NCBI GenBank assembly: GCA_034770075.1
Contig: CM068379.1
Coordinates: forward strand, 20,025,506-20,089,505
DNA length: 64,000 nt
Source of the DNA: Aralia elata
Taxonomy: Eukaryota > Streptophyta > Magnoliopsida > Apiales > Araliaceae
Reading direction: 5' to 3'
Shown here: piece after piece, positions 10,873 through 23,095 of the stretch
Layout: every line of letters starts with the position of its first letter
Position numbering within the stretch: the stretch's first letter is position 1
Notes under the pieces: model-generated
What the model was told of the DNA's origin: nothing
The model's input: the letters and a program-made list of their open reading frames with translations, nothing else
Databases searched by the model: none
Position numbers and translations under genes: made by a program

Positions 10873-12694
10873 TGGTCGACATAAGTATATGATTTATGAA
10901 TTTGCTCAATATAAAAGTAAGGTTTAGAAACTTGTGTAATAGTAATAAGTTAAGGATAAGATACTTGCACATCAAAAGAGTGAAGTTCAGAAACTTGCCT
11001 CGTGCGTAGATTATACGTTTACTATTCACGTTCCTCAATTAATCCTACATACCATTTCAAGTCACAATACCAATTAATTATAACATAATTACCATCATGA
11101 GTTTATACTCTTTTATCTTAACTTAACTCTAAGTTTGATTATATTAATGACATTTACCACATCAACTTTTAAACACATTATTAAACTTTACAATTAACGA
11201 GTTTAAAACACCATCGATTTACTCATTAATCTCGTAAAAACATCTTTGACATGTTGTTAATATGTTTTAACATCAAAATGTATGATTATTACATTTTCAT
11301 ATTCATTAGATTAGGTTCGAATTACATTTTCTAGACTTATACAATTAAATAAAATTTTCTGGTAATTCTGCTGGTCGGCGTTGCGGCGCAGCCAAAAGAC
11401 TTGGAAGACAGCGCTGCAACGCGCAGACAAGCCTACTTAGAGGCGCTGCAGCGCGACGCACCAGTTGTAGAATCTAAAGTTCGCGAAAAATACAAAACAG
11501 GGCCAATAAGCTCCAATTTCTTTGTTCATAGCACGAATTACTCATACCCAAACTATATAATCTTTACATAAACATTACTAAACATATGTAATATAATTAT
11601 GACCAACAAAACAACACAAACATTCAATTTAAACCCATAAATTCCATGTTCATGCTACTTTTCAAAGTTCCATCAAATTTCATGAAATCACACGTTACAG
11701 ATTCGTTACAACACCAAATCAGTCCGTACAGGTTTCGTTCTTTTCGTTTCTACATGTGTAAACATAATCAATTATCAATTCACCGATTAATATGCAAATC
11801 AAGCATCAATTTTCATACATATAAGCCATATTCAAATATATATTGTTCCTCTGTAAGTTTCAGAACTCCAATTAAAAACATAATCTCATGGATTAACTCA
11901 ATTAAAACAATTTATAAACATCATATAGTAGATTATACATGCATTTTAACAATTATAAACAACTTCTAAATAATTTACACATAAAATTCAATTAATAGAG
12001 AACTTAAAAAAAAGTACGTTTATGGAGAAAGTTTAAAAATATAATTAAAGCTTAGATTTAAGAAATTACCTTCAATTATTAGTTTAGATTATATAAGATG
12101 GTAGGAATCCTCCTTCTAATTCTCAATTCTCTCAAAATGCTCTCTGTATTTCTCTGATTTTAGACTTAGGAACATAATACGTATAACTGATAATACAGCC
12201 GACGGATACATGGGTGTCAGTTAAGCGCATACTGGTTTCAACTACTCCCATGATCTTAAGGCCTTGTTTGGTTAACCTCTTAAAGTTCCTTTTTGGTTTA
12301 TAATAATTAACTTACTTATTATATAGTCTATTGTCACACTTTAATAAACAATTTATATTACAATTAAATAAAAGCTACTACTAGTACTCAATAAATCAAT
12401 TAATCACATAACAAAATTCTCATTTATTTAATTATAACAAATCAATAAATCTCTAATTAATTAGGATAACATCACAATTAATAAATAACTCATTTAATTT
12501 AATTATCCCAATTAAATTCAAACTTTGCACTATAAAATTATTTCACATTAATACAATTAATATAACACATTTAATTAAATTAATCTATAATAATTTCGTC
12601 AAATATTTATTTAACTCAATAAATAAATCAACACAAATATTTATTTAATTCAATAAATGTTTAAAGATTAGATATAAAATTCGCGTTCGTTACA
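10873..12694 (-). repeat. Older minus-strand LTR, relative of the Ty3/gypsy LTR
   Basis: On the minus strand this begins TGTAACGAACGCG at 12694, similar to the TGTAAGG start of the younger LTR, and runs down to 10873 where the palindrome interrupts it. Its end near 10.89-11.0 kb aligns with positions ~380-520 of the partial 5' LTR (shared ATTTGCTCAAT, CAAGTTTCT-like segments). It holds a GC-rich cluster at 11.38-11.47 kb with GCGCTGCAGCGC palindromes. No coding region is seen. Confidence 0.6.
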
Positions 12695-13518
12695 TGGTAT
12701 ATGAGTCATCACATGTCCCCTTTATTCCTTTAGCCATCCAAATATTTCCCCTCTTCTTTATCCCTCATTTTACTTTTCTTTTATTCTTTTATCATTTCAA
12801 TCTTCCTACACTTTGACCCAATTTTGACTTTCTCAATTGGGCTTGGTTTGGGCTCCCTTTATTAATTAGTTTGGGCTTCCCTATAGGCTAGCCCACCACT
12901 TTTATTACACCTTGCCTTGGGTTACAAATAATTCTACGCTTGGGCTCAATTAATTAAATTAACACTTAAGCAAGTAAATTAACTAGCCCATTAGCCTAAC
13001 CCTTTTCAATTCCTAACCAAACCATTCAAAGCCTAGGCTTAGTTAGACCAAAATTAATTTGGTTTCTCATTTAATTCATACTTGGATTTTTAATCAAATT
13101 AACACTTAGGCTAGTAAGTTAACTAGCCCATTAGCCTAACCTTAGTTAGTCTTCTAGTTAGGTTTCCCTAATTCGTTCGATTGGCTAAAACCACAAAATT
13201 GCGAAAATTTTCTTTTGTACATTTTATTAGAGATTTCACCTCCCTTTCTCGAATAACCACTATAACGTAATTCAAAAAATTAAAAAATCAAAAAGAGCGT
13301 TTTCTGCGTTTTATGAATAGTGATTTAGCGTTTTTCTCGAAAAAAATTATTTCTCCCAAAAACTTTTAACACTCATACATAATCACGTAACATGTAAACT
13401 AGGTCATTCATCGACCTTAAATCACATAATACATAATAATATCAATAAAATTTTATTTATTAGATATTCTCATCGAAAAATCTAATTACAAGGCTATTTG
13501 ATTTCTCGGGTCGTCACA
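12695..13518 (-). repeat. 5' part of a further minus-strand Ty3/gypsy LTR
   Basis: The minus strand begins TGTGACGACCCGAG at 13518, a start typical of plant gypsy LTRs, preceded by a purine-rich GGAGAAGA. It contains CT-rich DNA and the repeated phrase TAGCCCATTAGCCTAACC (12.99 and 13.13 kb). It appears to be interrupted at 12694/12695 by the LTR described before. Confidence 0.5.
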
Positions 13519-14672
13519 TCTTCTCCAATTTAAAAAGTCACCATCATTTTATCAACTATAATACCAATGGTCATGATCATGTCAATCAACAGTTCTTCTT
13601 TGCACCTAAGCCAAAGAGAACTTTCATCACATATATTTGCCACACAGGCTAAAGACATTCAACAATCATATTATCTTTGCACCCAGGTCAAAGACATTCA
13701 ACTATATATAATATTAATGGTCACGATTATGTCAATCAACAGTTCCTATTTGCACCCAGGCTAAAGAGAACGTTCACCACAATTTAAGTCTGATGATTAT
13801 AACAATGATATAAAGGATGAATAGAAATAATAAGAACAATAAGATCAAGAATAAACATTGGAGATTTGTAATTTAATTTATCCAGAGTCCAATAATGTCA
13901 AAATTATCAACACAATATCCAGAATATCGATTAGAGTTCAAGAATAATAAATAATGTTCACAGTTCAAATATAACAATTAAAACTAAATAGGAAGATTCA
14001 GGTCAAAAGATATTAGATGAAACACCAACTATTAACGATTAGAATTCAGTAATTTTCACCGTTTAATAATAAGACTGTACAAACAAATAATAATTTTTTA
14101 CCATAAATTTAGGAGTATGAAAAAAAATGATATCCCTTACCTTAACACGTGATTAGATTCTACTTTGATCAACACATATGTATATTTATAATTTAATTAG
14201 TAACTACCAAATATAAATTTCATGGTGTGCACTAACTCGTATATTATGAAATCGTCAAAACTGACTTGATAGTATAAATTTGTGTAGTGTACAAAATAGA
14301 GTATTTCAAAATAATTTTTGAAAGAATAAAGTAATATTTCAAAACAATCTTCCAGAGGAAACTTTTCAAAATGAATCTTCAAAAGGAAGATTCTTCTAAA
14401 AGAAGAGTTGTAAACACTGTGTGATGTGTGTGTGGGTGTTTATGCAACTTTTATAAAAAAAATAAAATAAAAAAATAAAAACTTACCTAAACAATTGTTG
14501 CACTCTTACTGATATACACCAATACTTAAAACAGCCTTAGCACACCCAAAGAGACACTTACACTAAACAATTTTTAGAGAGTGGAAGGAAGGATAAACAA
14601 GAAATTTATGAAGCTCCTTATGCTAAATTCCCCCTATTTATAGCCAAAACTTAACCCATATCTACCACACCA
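13519..14672. other. Gene-free AT-rich stretch with a degenerate tandem repeat
   Basis: No gene is recognisable. Between about 13.55 and 13.79 kb a unit containing ATGTCAATCAACAGTTC followed by a TTTGCACC...AAAGA motif is repeated with changes. On the minus strand a TATA-like CTATAAATAGGGGG lies at about 14.63 kb, possibly the promoter of an old LTR. Confidence 0.4.
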
Positions 14673-14786
14673 CACGTTCCACATTTCAGATTACTTTTAA
14701 TCTATACCGTTCATCACTTATCCACACGTTTCACATTTCAGGATTATCTTTAATCTATACCCTTCATCAACTATCCACACGTTACA
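14673..14786. repeat. Minisatellite, left part (split by the Athila-like element)
   Basis: Repeats of a unit with CACACGTTTCACATTTCAG and ATTATCTTTAATCTATACC. The same unit resumes at 22992, immediately right of the retrotransposon, so the element inserted into this array. The last five bases (TTACA, 14782-14786) are the left target-site duplicate. Confidence 0.75.
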
Positions 14787-15055
14787 TGATATACACATTT
14801 TTTATACATTTTAATATTCTCATATTTATTATTTTATATATTTATTTTATTTAACTAATACATTTTACTTTATTTTGTAGGATTTACCTTCTTTATCTTG
14901 TGAATAAGTAAAAGATAATTGTTCTAGCTTTTAACAATGGAAAATGACTCTTGGGAGATTACCATGTAGAGGTTGAAGTCAAGAAGGAAAGAAGAGGATA
15001 AAAAGAAAACAAAAGAGACCAAGTTCAATGAATCTAAATTAGGGCACAAAGTTAT
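14787..15055 (+). repeat. LTR fragment (U3 only) at the left end of the composite
   Basis: Matches the first ~270 bp of the LTRs at 15753 and 21965, then jumps directly to the 3' internal sequence that in the right copy starts near 21266. The junction (around 15052-15059) has only a few bases of shared sequence, so this is a deletion of everything between U3 and the 3' internal end. Confidence 0.85.
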
Positions 15056-15752
15056 AACTAGGAATCCAAGCCTCAGGAAGCATCGGTATTCACGCTGAAA
15101 AGTGTAATGGATATAAGTAGCTTGACTAGTCTAATTTTGTGGCCTTTGTTACTCAAGATAGTAAGCCCTTAGGGGTGTCTCTACACCTAATATCCTAAAG
15201 CCAACTGGTTTGGGAGTCATTGGTCCAACGTTCGCTACATCGGTAACTCTGAAAAGCCTAAGAAAAAGAGACATTGTAGAAGTCAAGAAAAAAAGATGAA
15301 AAAAAGAAGGAAGAAGAAAAAAAGAAAAATGAGTTTGCTTGATTTTCATGGTAAAAATCCCTACTAAGAGTTGCATCACATACACATGCATGCATCACAT
15401 GGAATTAATTTTATGAAAAATAGTGTCTAGAACAAAGATAGAGTATGTTTGATAAGGTAAAAGTGTGATTTTGAATTTAATCTTGCTTATGTATAATGCT
15501 CATGTATACTTAGAAGTTTTATTTCAATTTCATAATTGGTTAAACACAAAAATACTGAATTTTGAATTTTAAATTTTGTGGGTATATTCACTGCAAACCC
15601 TCACGAGACACAACTCGTCCACTTGGAAGAACCTTGGGGTTTAAAGGTTTGTTGCACATGCTAAGTGTAATCGTGTTTCCTACGAAATGGGTTAGTAATA
15701 GTTTTTATTTTATTTTACTGGAGGTCGAGCAAAAGATAGGTATGGGGGTATT
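15056..15752 (+). other. Copy of the 3' internal end of the Athila-like element
   Basis: Corresponds to 21268-21964, including the shared segments ATCCAAGCCTCAGGAAGCAT and CTGCAAACCCTCACGAGAC and the purine tract TATGGGGGTA before the LTR. It is noncoding; minus-strand open frames here come from A/G-rich sequence. Confidence 0.85.
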
Positions 15753-16802
15753 TGATATACATATTTTTTTTATACATTTTAATATTTCCATATTTATTAT
15801 TTTATATATTTATTTTATTTAACTAATGCATTTTATTTTATTTTGTAGGATTTACCTTATTTATCTTGATGAATAAGTAAAAGATAAGTGTTCTAGCTTT
15901 TAAAGATGGAAAAAGACTCTTCGGAGATTACCATGTAGAGGTTGAAGTTAAGAAGGAAAGAAGAGGATAAAAAGGAAATAAAAGATATCAAGTTCAATGA
16001 ATCTAAATTAGGGCACAAAGTTATTTTCCTTATAAATAGGTCTTTTGTTTTAGAGAGGGGGTACCACTTGTTATTTTCTTTTCCTTAGTATTTCGTCAGT
16101 GTAGAAGGGAGTGAGATATTTAGCAATTGAGAGCTTTTGTCTTTTATCTTATTCCAATCATGAGTGGTACTAGTGTGAGGGAGTATTTGTAACTTTCTTT
16201 TATTGATCTAAAAGAAATTCTCTTTTTAATTATTATTCTTATCTCATGCAATTAGTAGTATTAATTTCTAATTTCATGGCTAGCTAAATCTCTAATACCT
16301 AGGATGATGATGAAACTAGGTATCTCATAATTAATAGTTTCTTTCCATTCCGAAATTAGTGCCTAATTGTTTTCGCCTTTATATTCACCTTCACATTAAT
16401 TGCATATGATTCTTATATTGATTGTGAGGTTTTTGATAAGTTATAGTTAATTTATGAATTTTTCATAACGTGTGTTTGACCATATTAATTATATGAATCA
16501 TTATTTTTAAAAGGAATGGAAATAATTTGTGAATTAATTTGAAAAATAAGAAATTATTTATTATGTCAATAATTAGTGGACTCGGATTCCTAGGTAGCTT
16601 TTCCCATTACTAGATTTCCTTATTAGTTTTTTAATTTGCAATATTTTGGTAATTAATCATCTCCACCATATTTCTTTCTAATTTTTTTGAAATATTAAAT
16701 TAGGATATATTAAAGAATTGATATATTCTATGTGGTTCGACCTACGCTTGCCAAATCTAAAATAGACGTTGTGCACTTGCAGTACATAATTTTTTCACAT
16801 CA
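15753..16802 (+). repeat. Middle LTR (1050 bp) of the composite element
   Basis: Begins TGATATACAT and ends CACATCA. A TATA-like CTTATAAATAGG occurs near 16.03 kb. It is followed at once by the primer-binding site, so it acts as the 5' LTR of the internal region at 16803-21964 and as the 3' LTR of the deleted left unit. Confidence 0.9.
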
Positions 16803-16808
16803 AGATTT

Positions 16809-16826
16809 TGGCTCCGTTTCCAGGGA
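16809..16826 (+). other. Primer-binding site, tRNA-Asp type
   Basis: TGGCTCCGTTTCCAGGGA differs at three positions from the complement of the plant tRNA-Asp 3' end, the usual primer of Athila and Tat elements. Confidence 0.75.
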
Positions 16827-17767
16827 CTAGAATTAATTTTTTATTCCTTAATTTTTATTTATTCGAATTAGTTTTTAACTCTAATATTTTTTTCCCAGGA
16901 TTATCGAAGCGGATCGAAAGAGCGAAAAGATAACGATTTTGTTGTTGCGCTTTCTCTGGTACTTCATATTTCCATATTTTTTAAAAAACAAAAAAAATAA
17001 TAGTTTAGTTTTTTTCTTAGTTTTTTTTAATTGTTGCATTCATGCATTCACTCGCGTAGATCACATTCTGTTTAGGTTTTTATTTTTATTTTTTATTTAT
17101 TTTCTGTTAAATATAAACTATAGTCATTGCTAGAGGATTGAGGTACGTCAAATTTCTTTGTAGTTTGTAATTCACATAGTTTTAGGACATTTTATTTGTT
17201 TATATTTTTTATTCTATTTGTGCATTATCATCTTTAATCTAACATTAAGGGGAAAATCCATAATAAGATAAGGTGGGGATTTCATCACCCTTCCTTGGTC
17301 CACAAATAACCCAACTTGCATTTTGCATAACCTAGACCTAATAAAATCAAGTAGATGTTAGCCCTAGGACTTTCGAGCTCAATTAGGACAAGAGACTCCA
17401 AGAGAATGCTAAATTTTTAATTAATCAAACTACTGGTGTCTAGGTAAGTAGTTCAAAAGGCAAACGCCTAAAAAATATGTGGTTATTCAATTAGTCACCG
17501 TACTCACGGAGAGACTCCCACCTTTCTTACACTTACCTAGCTAGTGGTGTGATTAATTTTGAATTTGGTGGACCTTGAGGTGTAACTTAGAATAGTTAGG
17601 AGTTATCTAGATTTTATTTAGGTTGACCTTAGAAGTAATTTTTTTCCTTATTTATTACTATTTTCTCTTATTTGTTTTTGTATGCTTATCTGTTTATTTT
17701 CTAAGTAATGTATGCAAAAACTGTGGATTAAAAACAAAACATCCCGATTAGTGAGAACACCTGTTTT

Positions 17768-19402
17768 TTGGAGTTCACTTTAAAAGATCTCACTTTAAGA
17801 AAAATGGAGGTCGCACAAATCATTTCTTTAATGGATCGATGTTATCCTTCTCACTCTGCCCAACCTTCATGCATTAGTTTACCACTAGTAACTGGTAATA
17901 ATATTGAACTTAAACTGCATTTTATAAATATGTTTCCTAGGTTCACTGGTATAGAAGATTCGTATTTATTCATTCAGGAATTTGAGGAAGTTTGTGCTTT
18001 AATGAAAATTTAACAATTGTCTGATGACTCAATTAGTCTAAAATTAATCATATTTACTTTAAAAGATAATGTTAAAAAGTTGTTATAGTTGTTATATAGC
18101 CTGTCAAATAATTCCATATCAACCTAGGAGGGATTTGTTTACATTTCTAAAAAAATATTTTTCAAATCATAAAACTGCTAAAATTAGGACTATAATTCAT
18201 CAATTTTGACAACTTGAAAAAGAGTCCGTTTGGAAATATTTTGATACATTTAAAAATTTGTTATCCTAGTGCCCACAACATGGAATTGAGAAATGGAAAT
18301 TGTGCCAAATTGCCTACGAAGGTTTAGATTATCCACTAAAACAATATTAAAGTCCATGTGTCAAGGGGATTTTATGAACAATGATGAGGAAAAGGCTTGG
18401 GAGTTTTTAGAAAACTTAGCAAAAAAAACCATAAAATGGGAAACCACCCGAGAGACCGATAAACCTAGCTCATCTAGGGGTGTTCATACAATTGACAATT
18501 CAATTGCCACTGAAGCTAAGTTGGTTGGTGTACTTAAAAGACTTGAAGCTTTAGAAACTATGGGAGTACCATCACATGTGAACCAAGTTTCAACACCAAC
18601 ACCTTTGTGTCTAAAGTGTAATTCACCAAGTCATTTGATAGAGGAATGTCCTAAAGTCATAGTCCAACCTAATGAATATGAACAAGTCAATGCAATGTTT
18701 CAAAGACCTAGAAATGACCCATTTGCACCCTCTTATAATCCAAGTTGGAGAAATCCTCCTAATTTTGCATAGAACCAAGGATCATACCCAAATAACGCTT
18801 CAAATCAGGTAAATCAGTCTCTAAATCAATCTTTTTAACCTTACCAAAAGTCGAATCCTGGTCTATATCAAAATTCAAATTCAGCAACTTAATATCCACC
18901 AAGATTTTCTAATGAAAGTGAGAAGAGACTTAGCACTTTAGAGAAGAGCATAGAAACTTTAATGAAATCTCAAAATAATTTAATGATCCAAATGAGTCAA
19001 TTGGCCACTACAATTAATGAAAGAGAGAAGGGTAAGCTTCCTAGTCAACCCGAAACCAATCCAAAATTTCCAGTCCCTAATCAAAAACCTTATCATGCCA
19101 ATTCACTTGAAAACAACCAAGTCAATCATGTGAATTTTGTAATCTCTTTAAGGTCTGCAAATCATTTTAATAATCATGTTGGCATTGATAATGAAGAAGA
19201 GAAAAATTTAAATATTGAATCTAATAATCTATCTTCAAAGTCAGCCCAGCCTAAAAAGCCCACAAACTTTGAGTCAGTAGACCCATCCACTAAGCATGTG
19301 TCAAAAAATGATCAAATCAGATCTTCTGAGCCAAATGAAAAAGTCTTTAAACCAAAAGCCCCATTCCTTCAAAGACTTATTTCAAACAAGCAGTCAGCCT
19401 AA
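17768..19402 (+). pseudogene. Broken gag of the Athila-like element
   Basis: Gag-like sequence survives in several pieces separated by stops and frame changes (17768-18013, 18293-18772, 18962-19402). The first piece has FPRFTGIEDSYLFIQEFEEV, a hallmark of this gag family. The second has FMNNDEEKAWEFLENLAKK and a zinc knuckle CLKCNSPSHLIEEC at about 18.61 kb. The third is low-complexity, Asn- and Lys-rich linker. The intervening DNA (about 18.0-18.29 kb) still encodes gag-like residues in other frames. Gag packages the RNA; this copy cannot make a full protein. Confidence 0.85.
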
Positions 19403-19488
19403 TTAGACAAAATTCTAAAAGTGTTCAAACAAGTGAAAATTAATATTTCTCTTCTAGATGTCGTTCAACAAGTTCCCTCATACGCTAA

Positions 19489-20008
19489 ATGTCTAAAAGA
19501 TTTATGCACATAAAAAAAACCACTCATGTTCTTAAGAAACCTTTTTTAACAGCACATGTTAATTTTATCTTGGCTTGTCAAGTCCCTGTGAAGTATAAGG
19601 ACCCCATTTGTCCTACTATTTCATGCATCATAGGTAACACCTTCATTGGAAAATCTTTGCTTGATTTAGGAGCTAACCTGTTACCATTTTCGGTGTACCA
19701 AACCTTGGACTTAGGGGGAGTTGAAAAAGACAAGTGTCACACTCCAACTAGCTGACCGTTCCGTTAAAGTGCCAAAAGGAATAGTTGAGGATGTACTCAT
19801 TAAGGCTTACGATTTTGAGTTCCCTGTTGACTTTTTTATCCTTGAAACCCAACATGTTGCCAATCCCAAGGGTCAAATTCCTATCATTTTAGGTAGACCA
19901 TTTTTAGCAACCTCTAATACATTAATCAATTGTAGAAATGGACTAATGAAATTGACATTTGAGAACATGACAATTGAATGTGTTTTATGTGGGAAAGTAA
20001 CCCAGTGA
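19489..20008 (+). pseudogene. Broken aspartic protease region
   Basis: Two overlapping frames (19489-19755 and 19721-20008) carry protease-like sequence: DLGANLLPFSVYQTL with the active-site Asp region altered (DLGAN where D(T/S)GA is usual), then FFILETQ and PIILGRPFLATSNTLINCR. The frame change near 19.73 kb breaks it. Context between gag and RT fragments supports the call. Confidence 0.8.
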
Positions 20009-20429
20009 TTTTTCTGACCAACCCGTTGAAGTGATCATGATTCAGGAAATGTCTGAAAATGAACTTATGGGAGAAGATGAAATTCTTAACTTTTGTCTAA
20101 GTCATTTTGGTCAAAATTGAGATGACACTGAATACTTAGATGAGCTTAATGAGATGTTAGATTCCACAGCCCAAAAGTCTAACTCTAGACTGGAACCTAT
20201 AGCTGAATCAAGTTTGCCACATTTTGAGCATTTTAAAGAGAATCACATTGACCTTGCATTTAAACCCTTTTGTGATCATTTTAAGTCTGCCTTGGGTCCA
20301 TCTGAAGCACTTTCCATAATCACTAAATATGACTTAAGAAATGAATCAAAGGTTGTGGACAATGAGAATCTTCCATGTATAGATAATGAGATCATATCTC
20401 CAATTTCAGATAATGCATGTGTCAATCTA

Positions 20430-20755
20430 ATTCAAGTGATAACTAAAAATCTTGGTATAACAATTATTCAAGATGATAAAAATGTTTAGTGCCTCTTGGT
20501 AATGAATATGGATGGCAAGTTTGGATAGATTTTAAGAAGTTAGAATTTTTCAAAAGAAACTATCATTTTTCTTTGTCATTCCTTGACCCAATTTTAAAAG
20601 AATCAATCAGGTATGTTCACAATTGTCCTTCTAATGCAAATTCTGACTATTTTCAATCACTCAGACCTCCTGAAAATTCTAAGAAATCCACATTAACTTG
20701 TCTATTTGCATCACTCATTTATCGTCGCATAGTTTTCGGGATATATAAAATTTGT
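20430..20755 (+). pseudogene. N-terminal reverse-transcriptase fragment
   Basis: The end of one frame (LGITIIQDDKN) and the next (YGWQVWIDFKKLEFFKRN, DYFQS, RRIVFGIYK) align in order with the start of Athila-type reverse transcriptase up to the FGL motif. A stop at about 20.487 kb and a frame change separate them. Sequence then passes straight to noncoding 3' DNA: the YxDD catalytic motif, RNase H and integrase are absent. Confidence 0.7.
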
Positions 20756-21964
20756 AGATATGTTCATTTGTTTTCTTTTTCACCACATGTTCTTGCAGCT
20801 CAATGCCCCACCGTACAAGTTACAATTTTTTCATTTTTTTGTTCTCTTTCTTCATTTGCATACATTGAGGAGAATACATGATTTAGGTATAGGGGAGTTT
20901 AGTATTTTTATGAAATTAATTCTTTTTCTTAAAAAAACAAAAAAAATTAAAAATTTAAAAATTTAAAAAATTTGTTTGACTTTTTTATGAGTTAAATTTA
21001 TTCTAAAAAGTGTTCGTGGAGTTAAAACTCATGAGTGAGATGAAAATATTTAAAACTCTTGAACCTTTGATAAGATACAAACTCTTAGTTCGAAACACCT
21101 CATCTTGAATAAAATAAAGTTCCTATGCATTTTAGCACTTCATGTCTGCACTAATTCTTAGTTATGGGATATAAACTATGATTCGAGCTATTTCAAGAAA
21201 AAAATTTGAAAGAAAAAAAAATAGAAAAAAAAATAAATAACTGCTTCAATGTCCATTGAACGAAATAACTGGGTATCCAAGCCTCAGGAAGCATCAGTAT
21301 TCACGCTGAAAAGTGTAATGGATATAAGTAGCTTGACTAGTCTAATTTTGTGACCTTTGTTACTCGAGTTAGTAAGCCCTTAGGGGTGTCTCTACACCTA
21401 GTGCCCAAAAGCCAACTGGTTTGGGAGTCATTGGTTCAACGCTAGTTACATAGGTAACTCTGAAAAGCCTAAGAAAAAGAGATATTACAGAAGTCAAGAA
21501 AAAAAATGAAAAAAAAAGGAAGAAGAAAAAAAAGAAAAATGAGTTTGCTTGATTTTCATGGTAAAAATCTCTACTAAGAGTTACATCACACACACATGCA
21601 TGCATCACATGGAATTAATTTTATGAAAGATGGTGTCTAGAACAAAGATAGAGTATGTTTTGATAAGGTGAAAGTGTGATTTTGAATTTAATCTTGCTTA
21701 TATATAATGTTCATGTATACTTAGAAGTTTTCTTTCAATTTCATAATTGGTTAAACACAAAAATATTGAATTTTGAATTTTGATTTTTGTGGGTATATTC
21801 ACTGCAAACCCTCACGAGACACAACTCGTCCACTTGGAGGAACCTTAGAGTTTAAAGGCTTGTTGCACATGCTAAGTGTAATCGTGTTTCCTACGAAAAT
21901 GGGCTAGTAATAGTTTTTATTTTATTTTACTGAAGGACGAGCAAAAGATATGTATGGGGGTATT
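20756..21964 (+). other. 3' internal noncoding region of the Athila-like element
   Basis: After the RT fragment comes CATTGAGGAGAATACATG and AGGTATAGGGGAG, a type of segment seen downstream of pol in Athila/Tat elements. Low-complexity A-rich DNA follows, then the segment duplicated at 15056-15752, ending in a purine tract (TATGGGGG) before the LTR. No gene is seen. Confidence 0.6.
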
Positions 21965-22991
21965 TGATATACATATTTTTTTTATATATTTTAATATTCC
22001 CATATTTATTATTTTATATGTTTTTAACTAATGCATTTTATTTTATTTTGTAGGATTTATCTTATTTATCTTGGTGAATAAGTAAAAGATAAGTGTTCTA
22101 GCTTTTAAAGATGGAAAATGACTCTTGGGAGATTACATGTAGAGGTTGAAGTCAAGAAGGAAAGAAGAGGATAAAAAGGAAACAAAAGAGACCAAGTTCA
22201 ATGAATCTAAATTAGGGCACACAGTTATTTTCCTTATAAATAGGTCTTTTGTTTTAGAGAAAGGGGATACCACTTGTTATTTTCTTTTCCTTAGTATTTC
22301 GTCAGTGCAAAAGGGAGTGAGATGTTTAGCAATTGAGAGCTTTTGTCTTTTCTCTTATTTCAATCATGTGTGGTACTAGTGTGAGAGAGTATTTGTAACT
22401 TTCTTTTATTGATCTAAAAGAAATTCTCTTTTTAATTATTGTTCTTATCTCATGCAATTAGTAGTATTAATTTCTAATTCCATGGCTAGCTAAATCTCTA
22501 ATACCTAGGATGATGATGAAAGTAGGTATCTCATAATTAATAATTTCTTTCCGTTCTGAAATTAGTACCTAATTGTTTTCGCATTCATATTTACCTTCAC
22601 ATTAATTGCATATGATTCTTATATTGATTGTGAGGTTTTTGATAAGTTATAGTTAATTTGTGAATTTTTCATAACTCGTGTTTGACCATATTAATTATAT
22701 GAATCATTATTTTTAGGAAAGGGAAAATAATTTGGACAATAAGAAATTATTAATTATGTCAATAATTAGTGGATTCGGATTCCTAGGTAGCTTTTCTTAT
22801 TACTAGTTTTCCTTATTAATTATTAATTTGTAATATTTAGTTAATTAATCATCTCCATATTTATTTCTAATTTTCCTGAAATATTAATTAAGGATATATT
22901 AAAGAATTAATCTAGTCTCTGTGGTTCGACCTGCACTTGCCAAATCTACAATAGATGTTGTGCACTTGCAGTATATAATTTTATCACATCA
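21965..22991 (+). repeat. Right LTR (1027 bp) of the composite element
   Basis: Matches the middle LTR over its length with small indels (for example shorter AT runs near 22.02 kb and 22.74 kb). Ends CACATCA and is followed by the target duplicate TTACA (22992-22996). Confidence 0.9.
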
Positions 22992-23095
22992 TTACACATT
23001 TCAAGATTATCTTTAATCTACTACACATTTCACATTTCAAGATTATCTTTACACGTTTCACATTTCAGGACACACGTTACACATTTCAAGATTTT
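22992..23095. repeat. Minisatellite, right part
   Basis: Continues the array seen left of 14787: CACATTTCAAGATTATC, CACGTTTCACATTTCAG and CACACGTTACACATTTC. Starts with the right target duplicate TTACA. Confidence 0.75.

Larger units (their letters stand above)
14787..22991 (+). mobile_element. Composite Athila/Tat-like Ty3/gypsy element with three LTR segments
   Basis: The order is LTR fragment (14787-15055), 3' internal end (15056-15752), full LTR (15753-16802), internal region (16803-21964), full LTR (21965-22991). The whole unit is flanked by TTACA on both sides. LTRs start TGATATACA and end CACATCA. The internal region has a tRNA-Asp-like primer-binding site and broken gag, protease and reverse-transcriptase pieces, but no catalytic RT core, RNase H or integrase. 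It cannot move by its own proteins. Confidence 0.88.

Noticed and set aside
7512..10873. Dismissing the palindrome as an assembly artefact
   Set aside because: The arms differ by several scattered transitions and the right arm continues into different flanking DNA, so a pure artefact is less likely, though read support is still needed.
14600..14660. Pararetrovirus-like promoter (CTATAAATAGGGGG on the minus strand)
   Set aside because: No coat, movement or polymerase sequence lies nearby; an old LTR explains it better.
15149..21608. Minus-strand frames with Phe/Leu-rich, membrane-like sequence (15.2 and 21.4 kb)
   Set aside because: They are complements of A/G-rich DNA in the duplicated 3' internal region of the Athila-like element.
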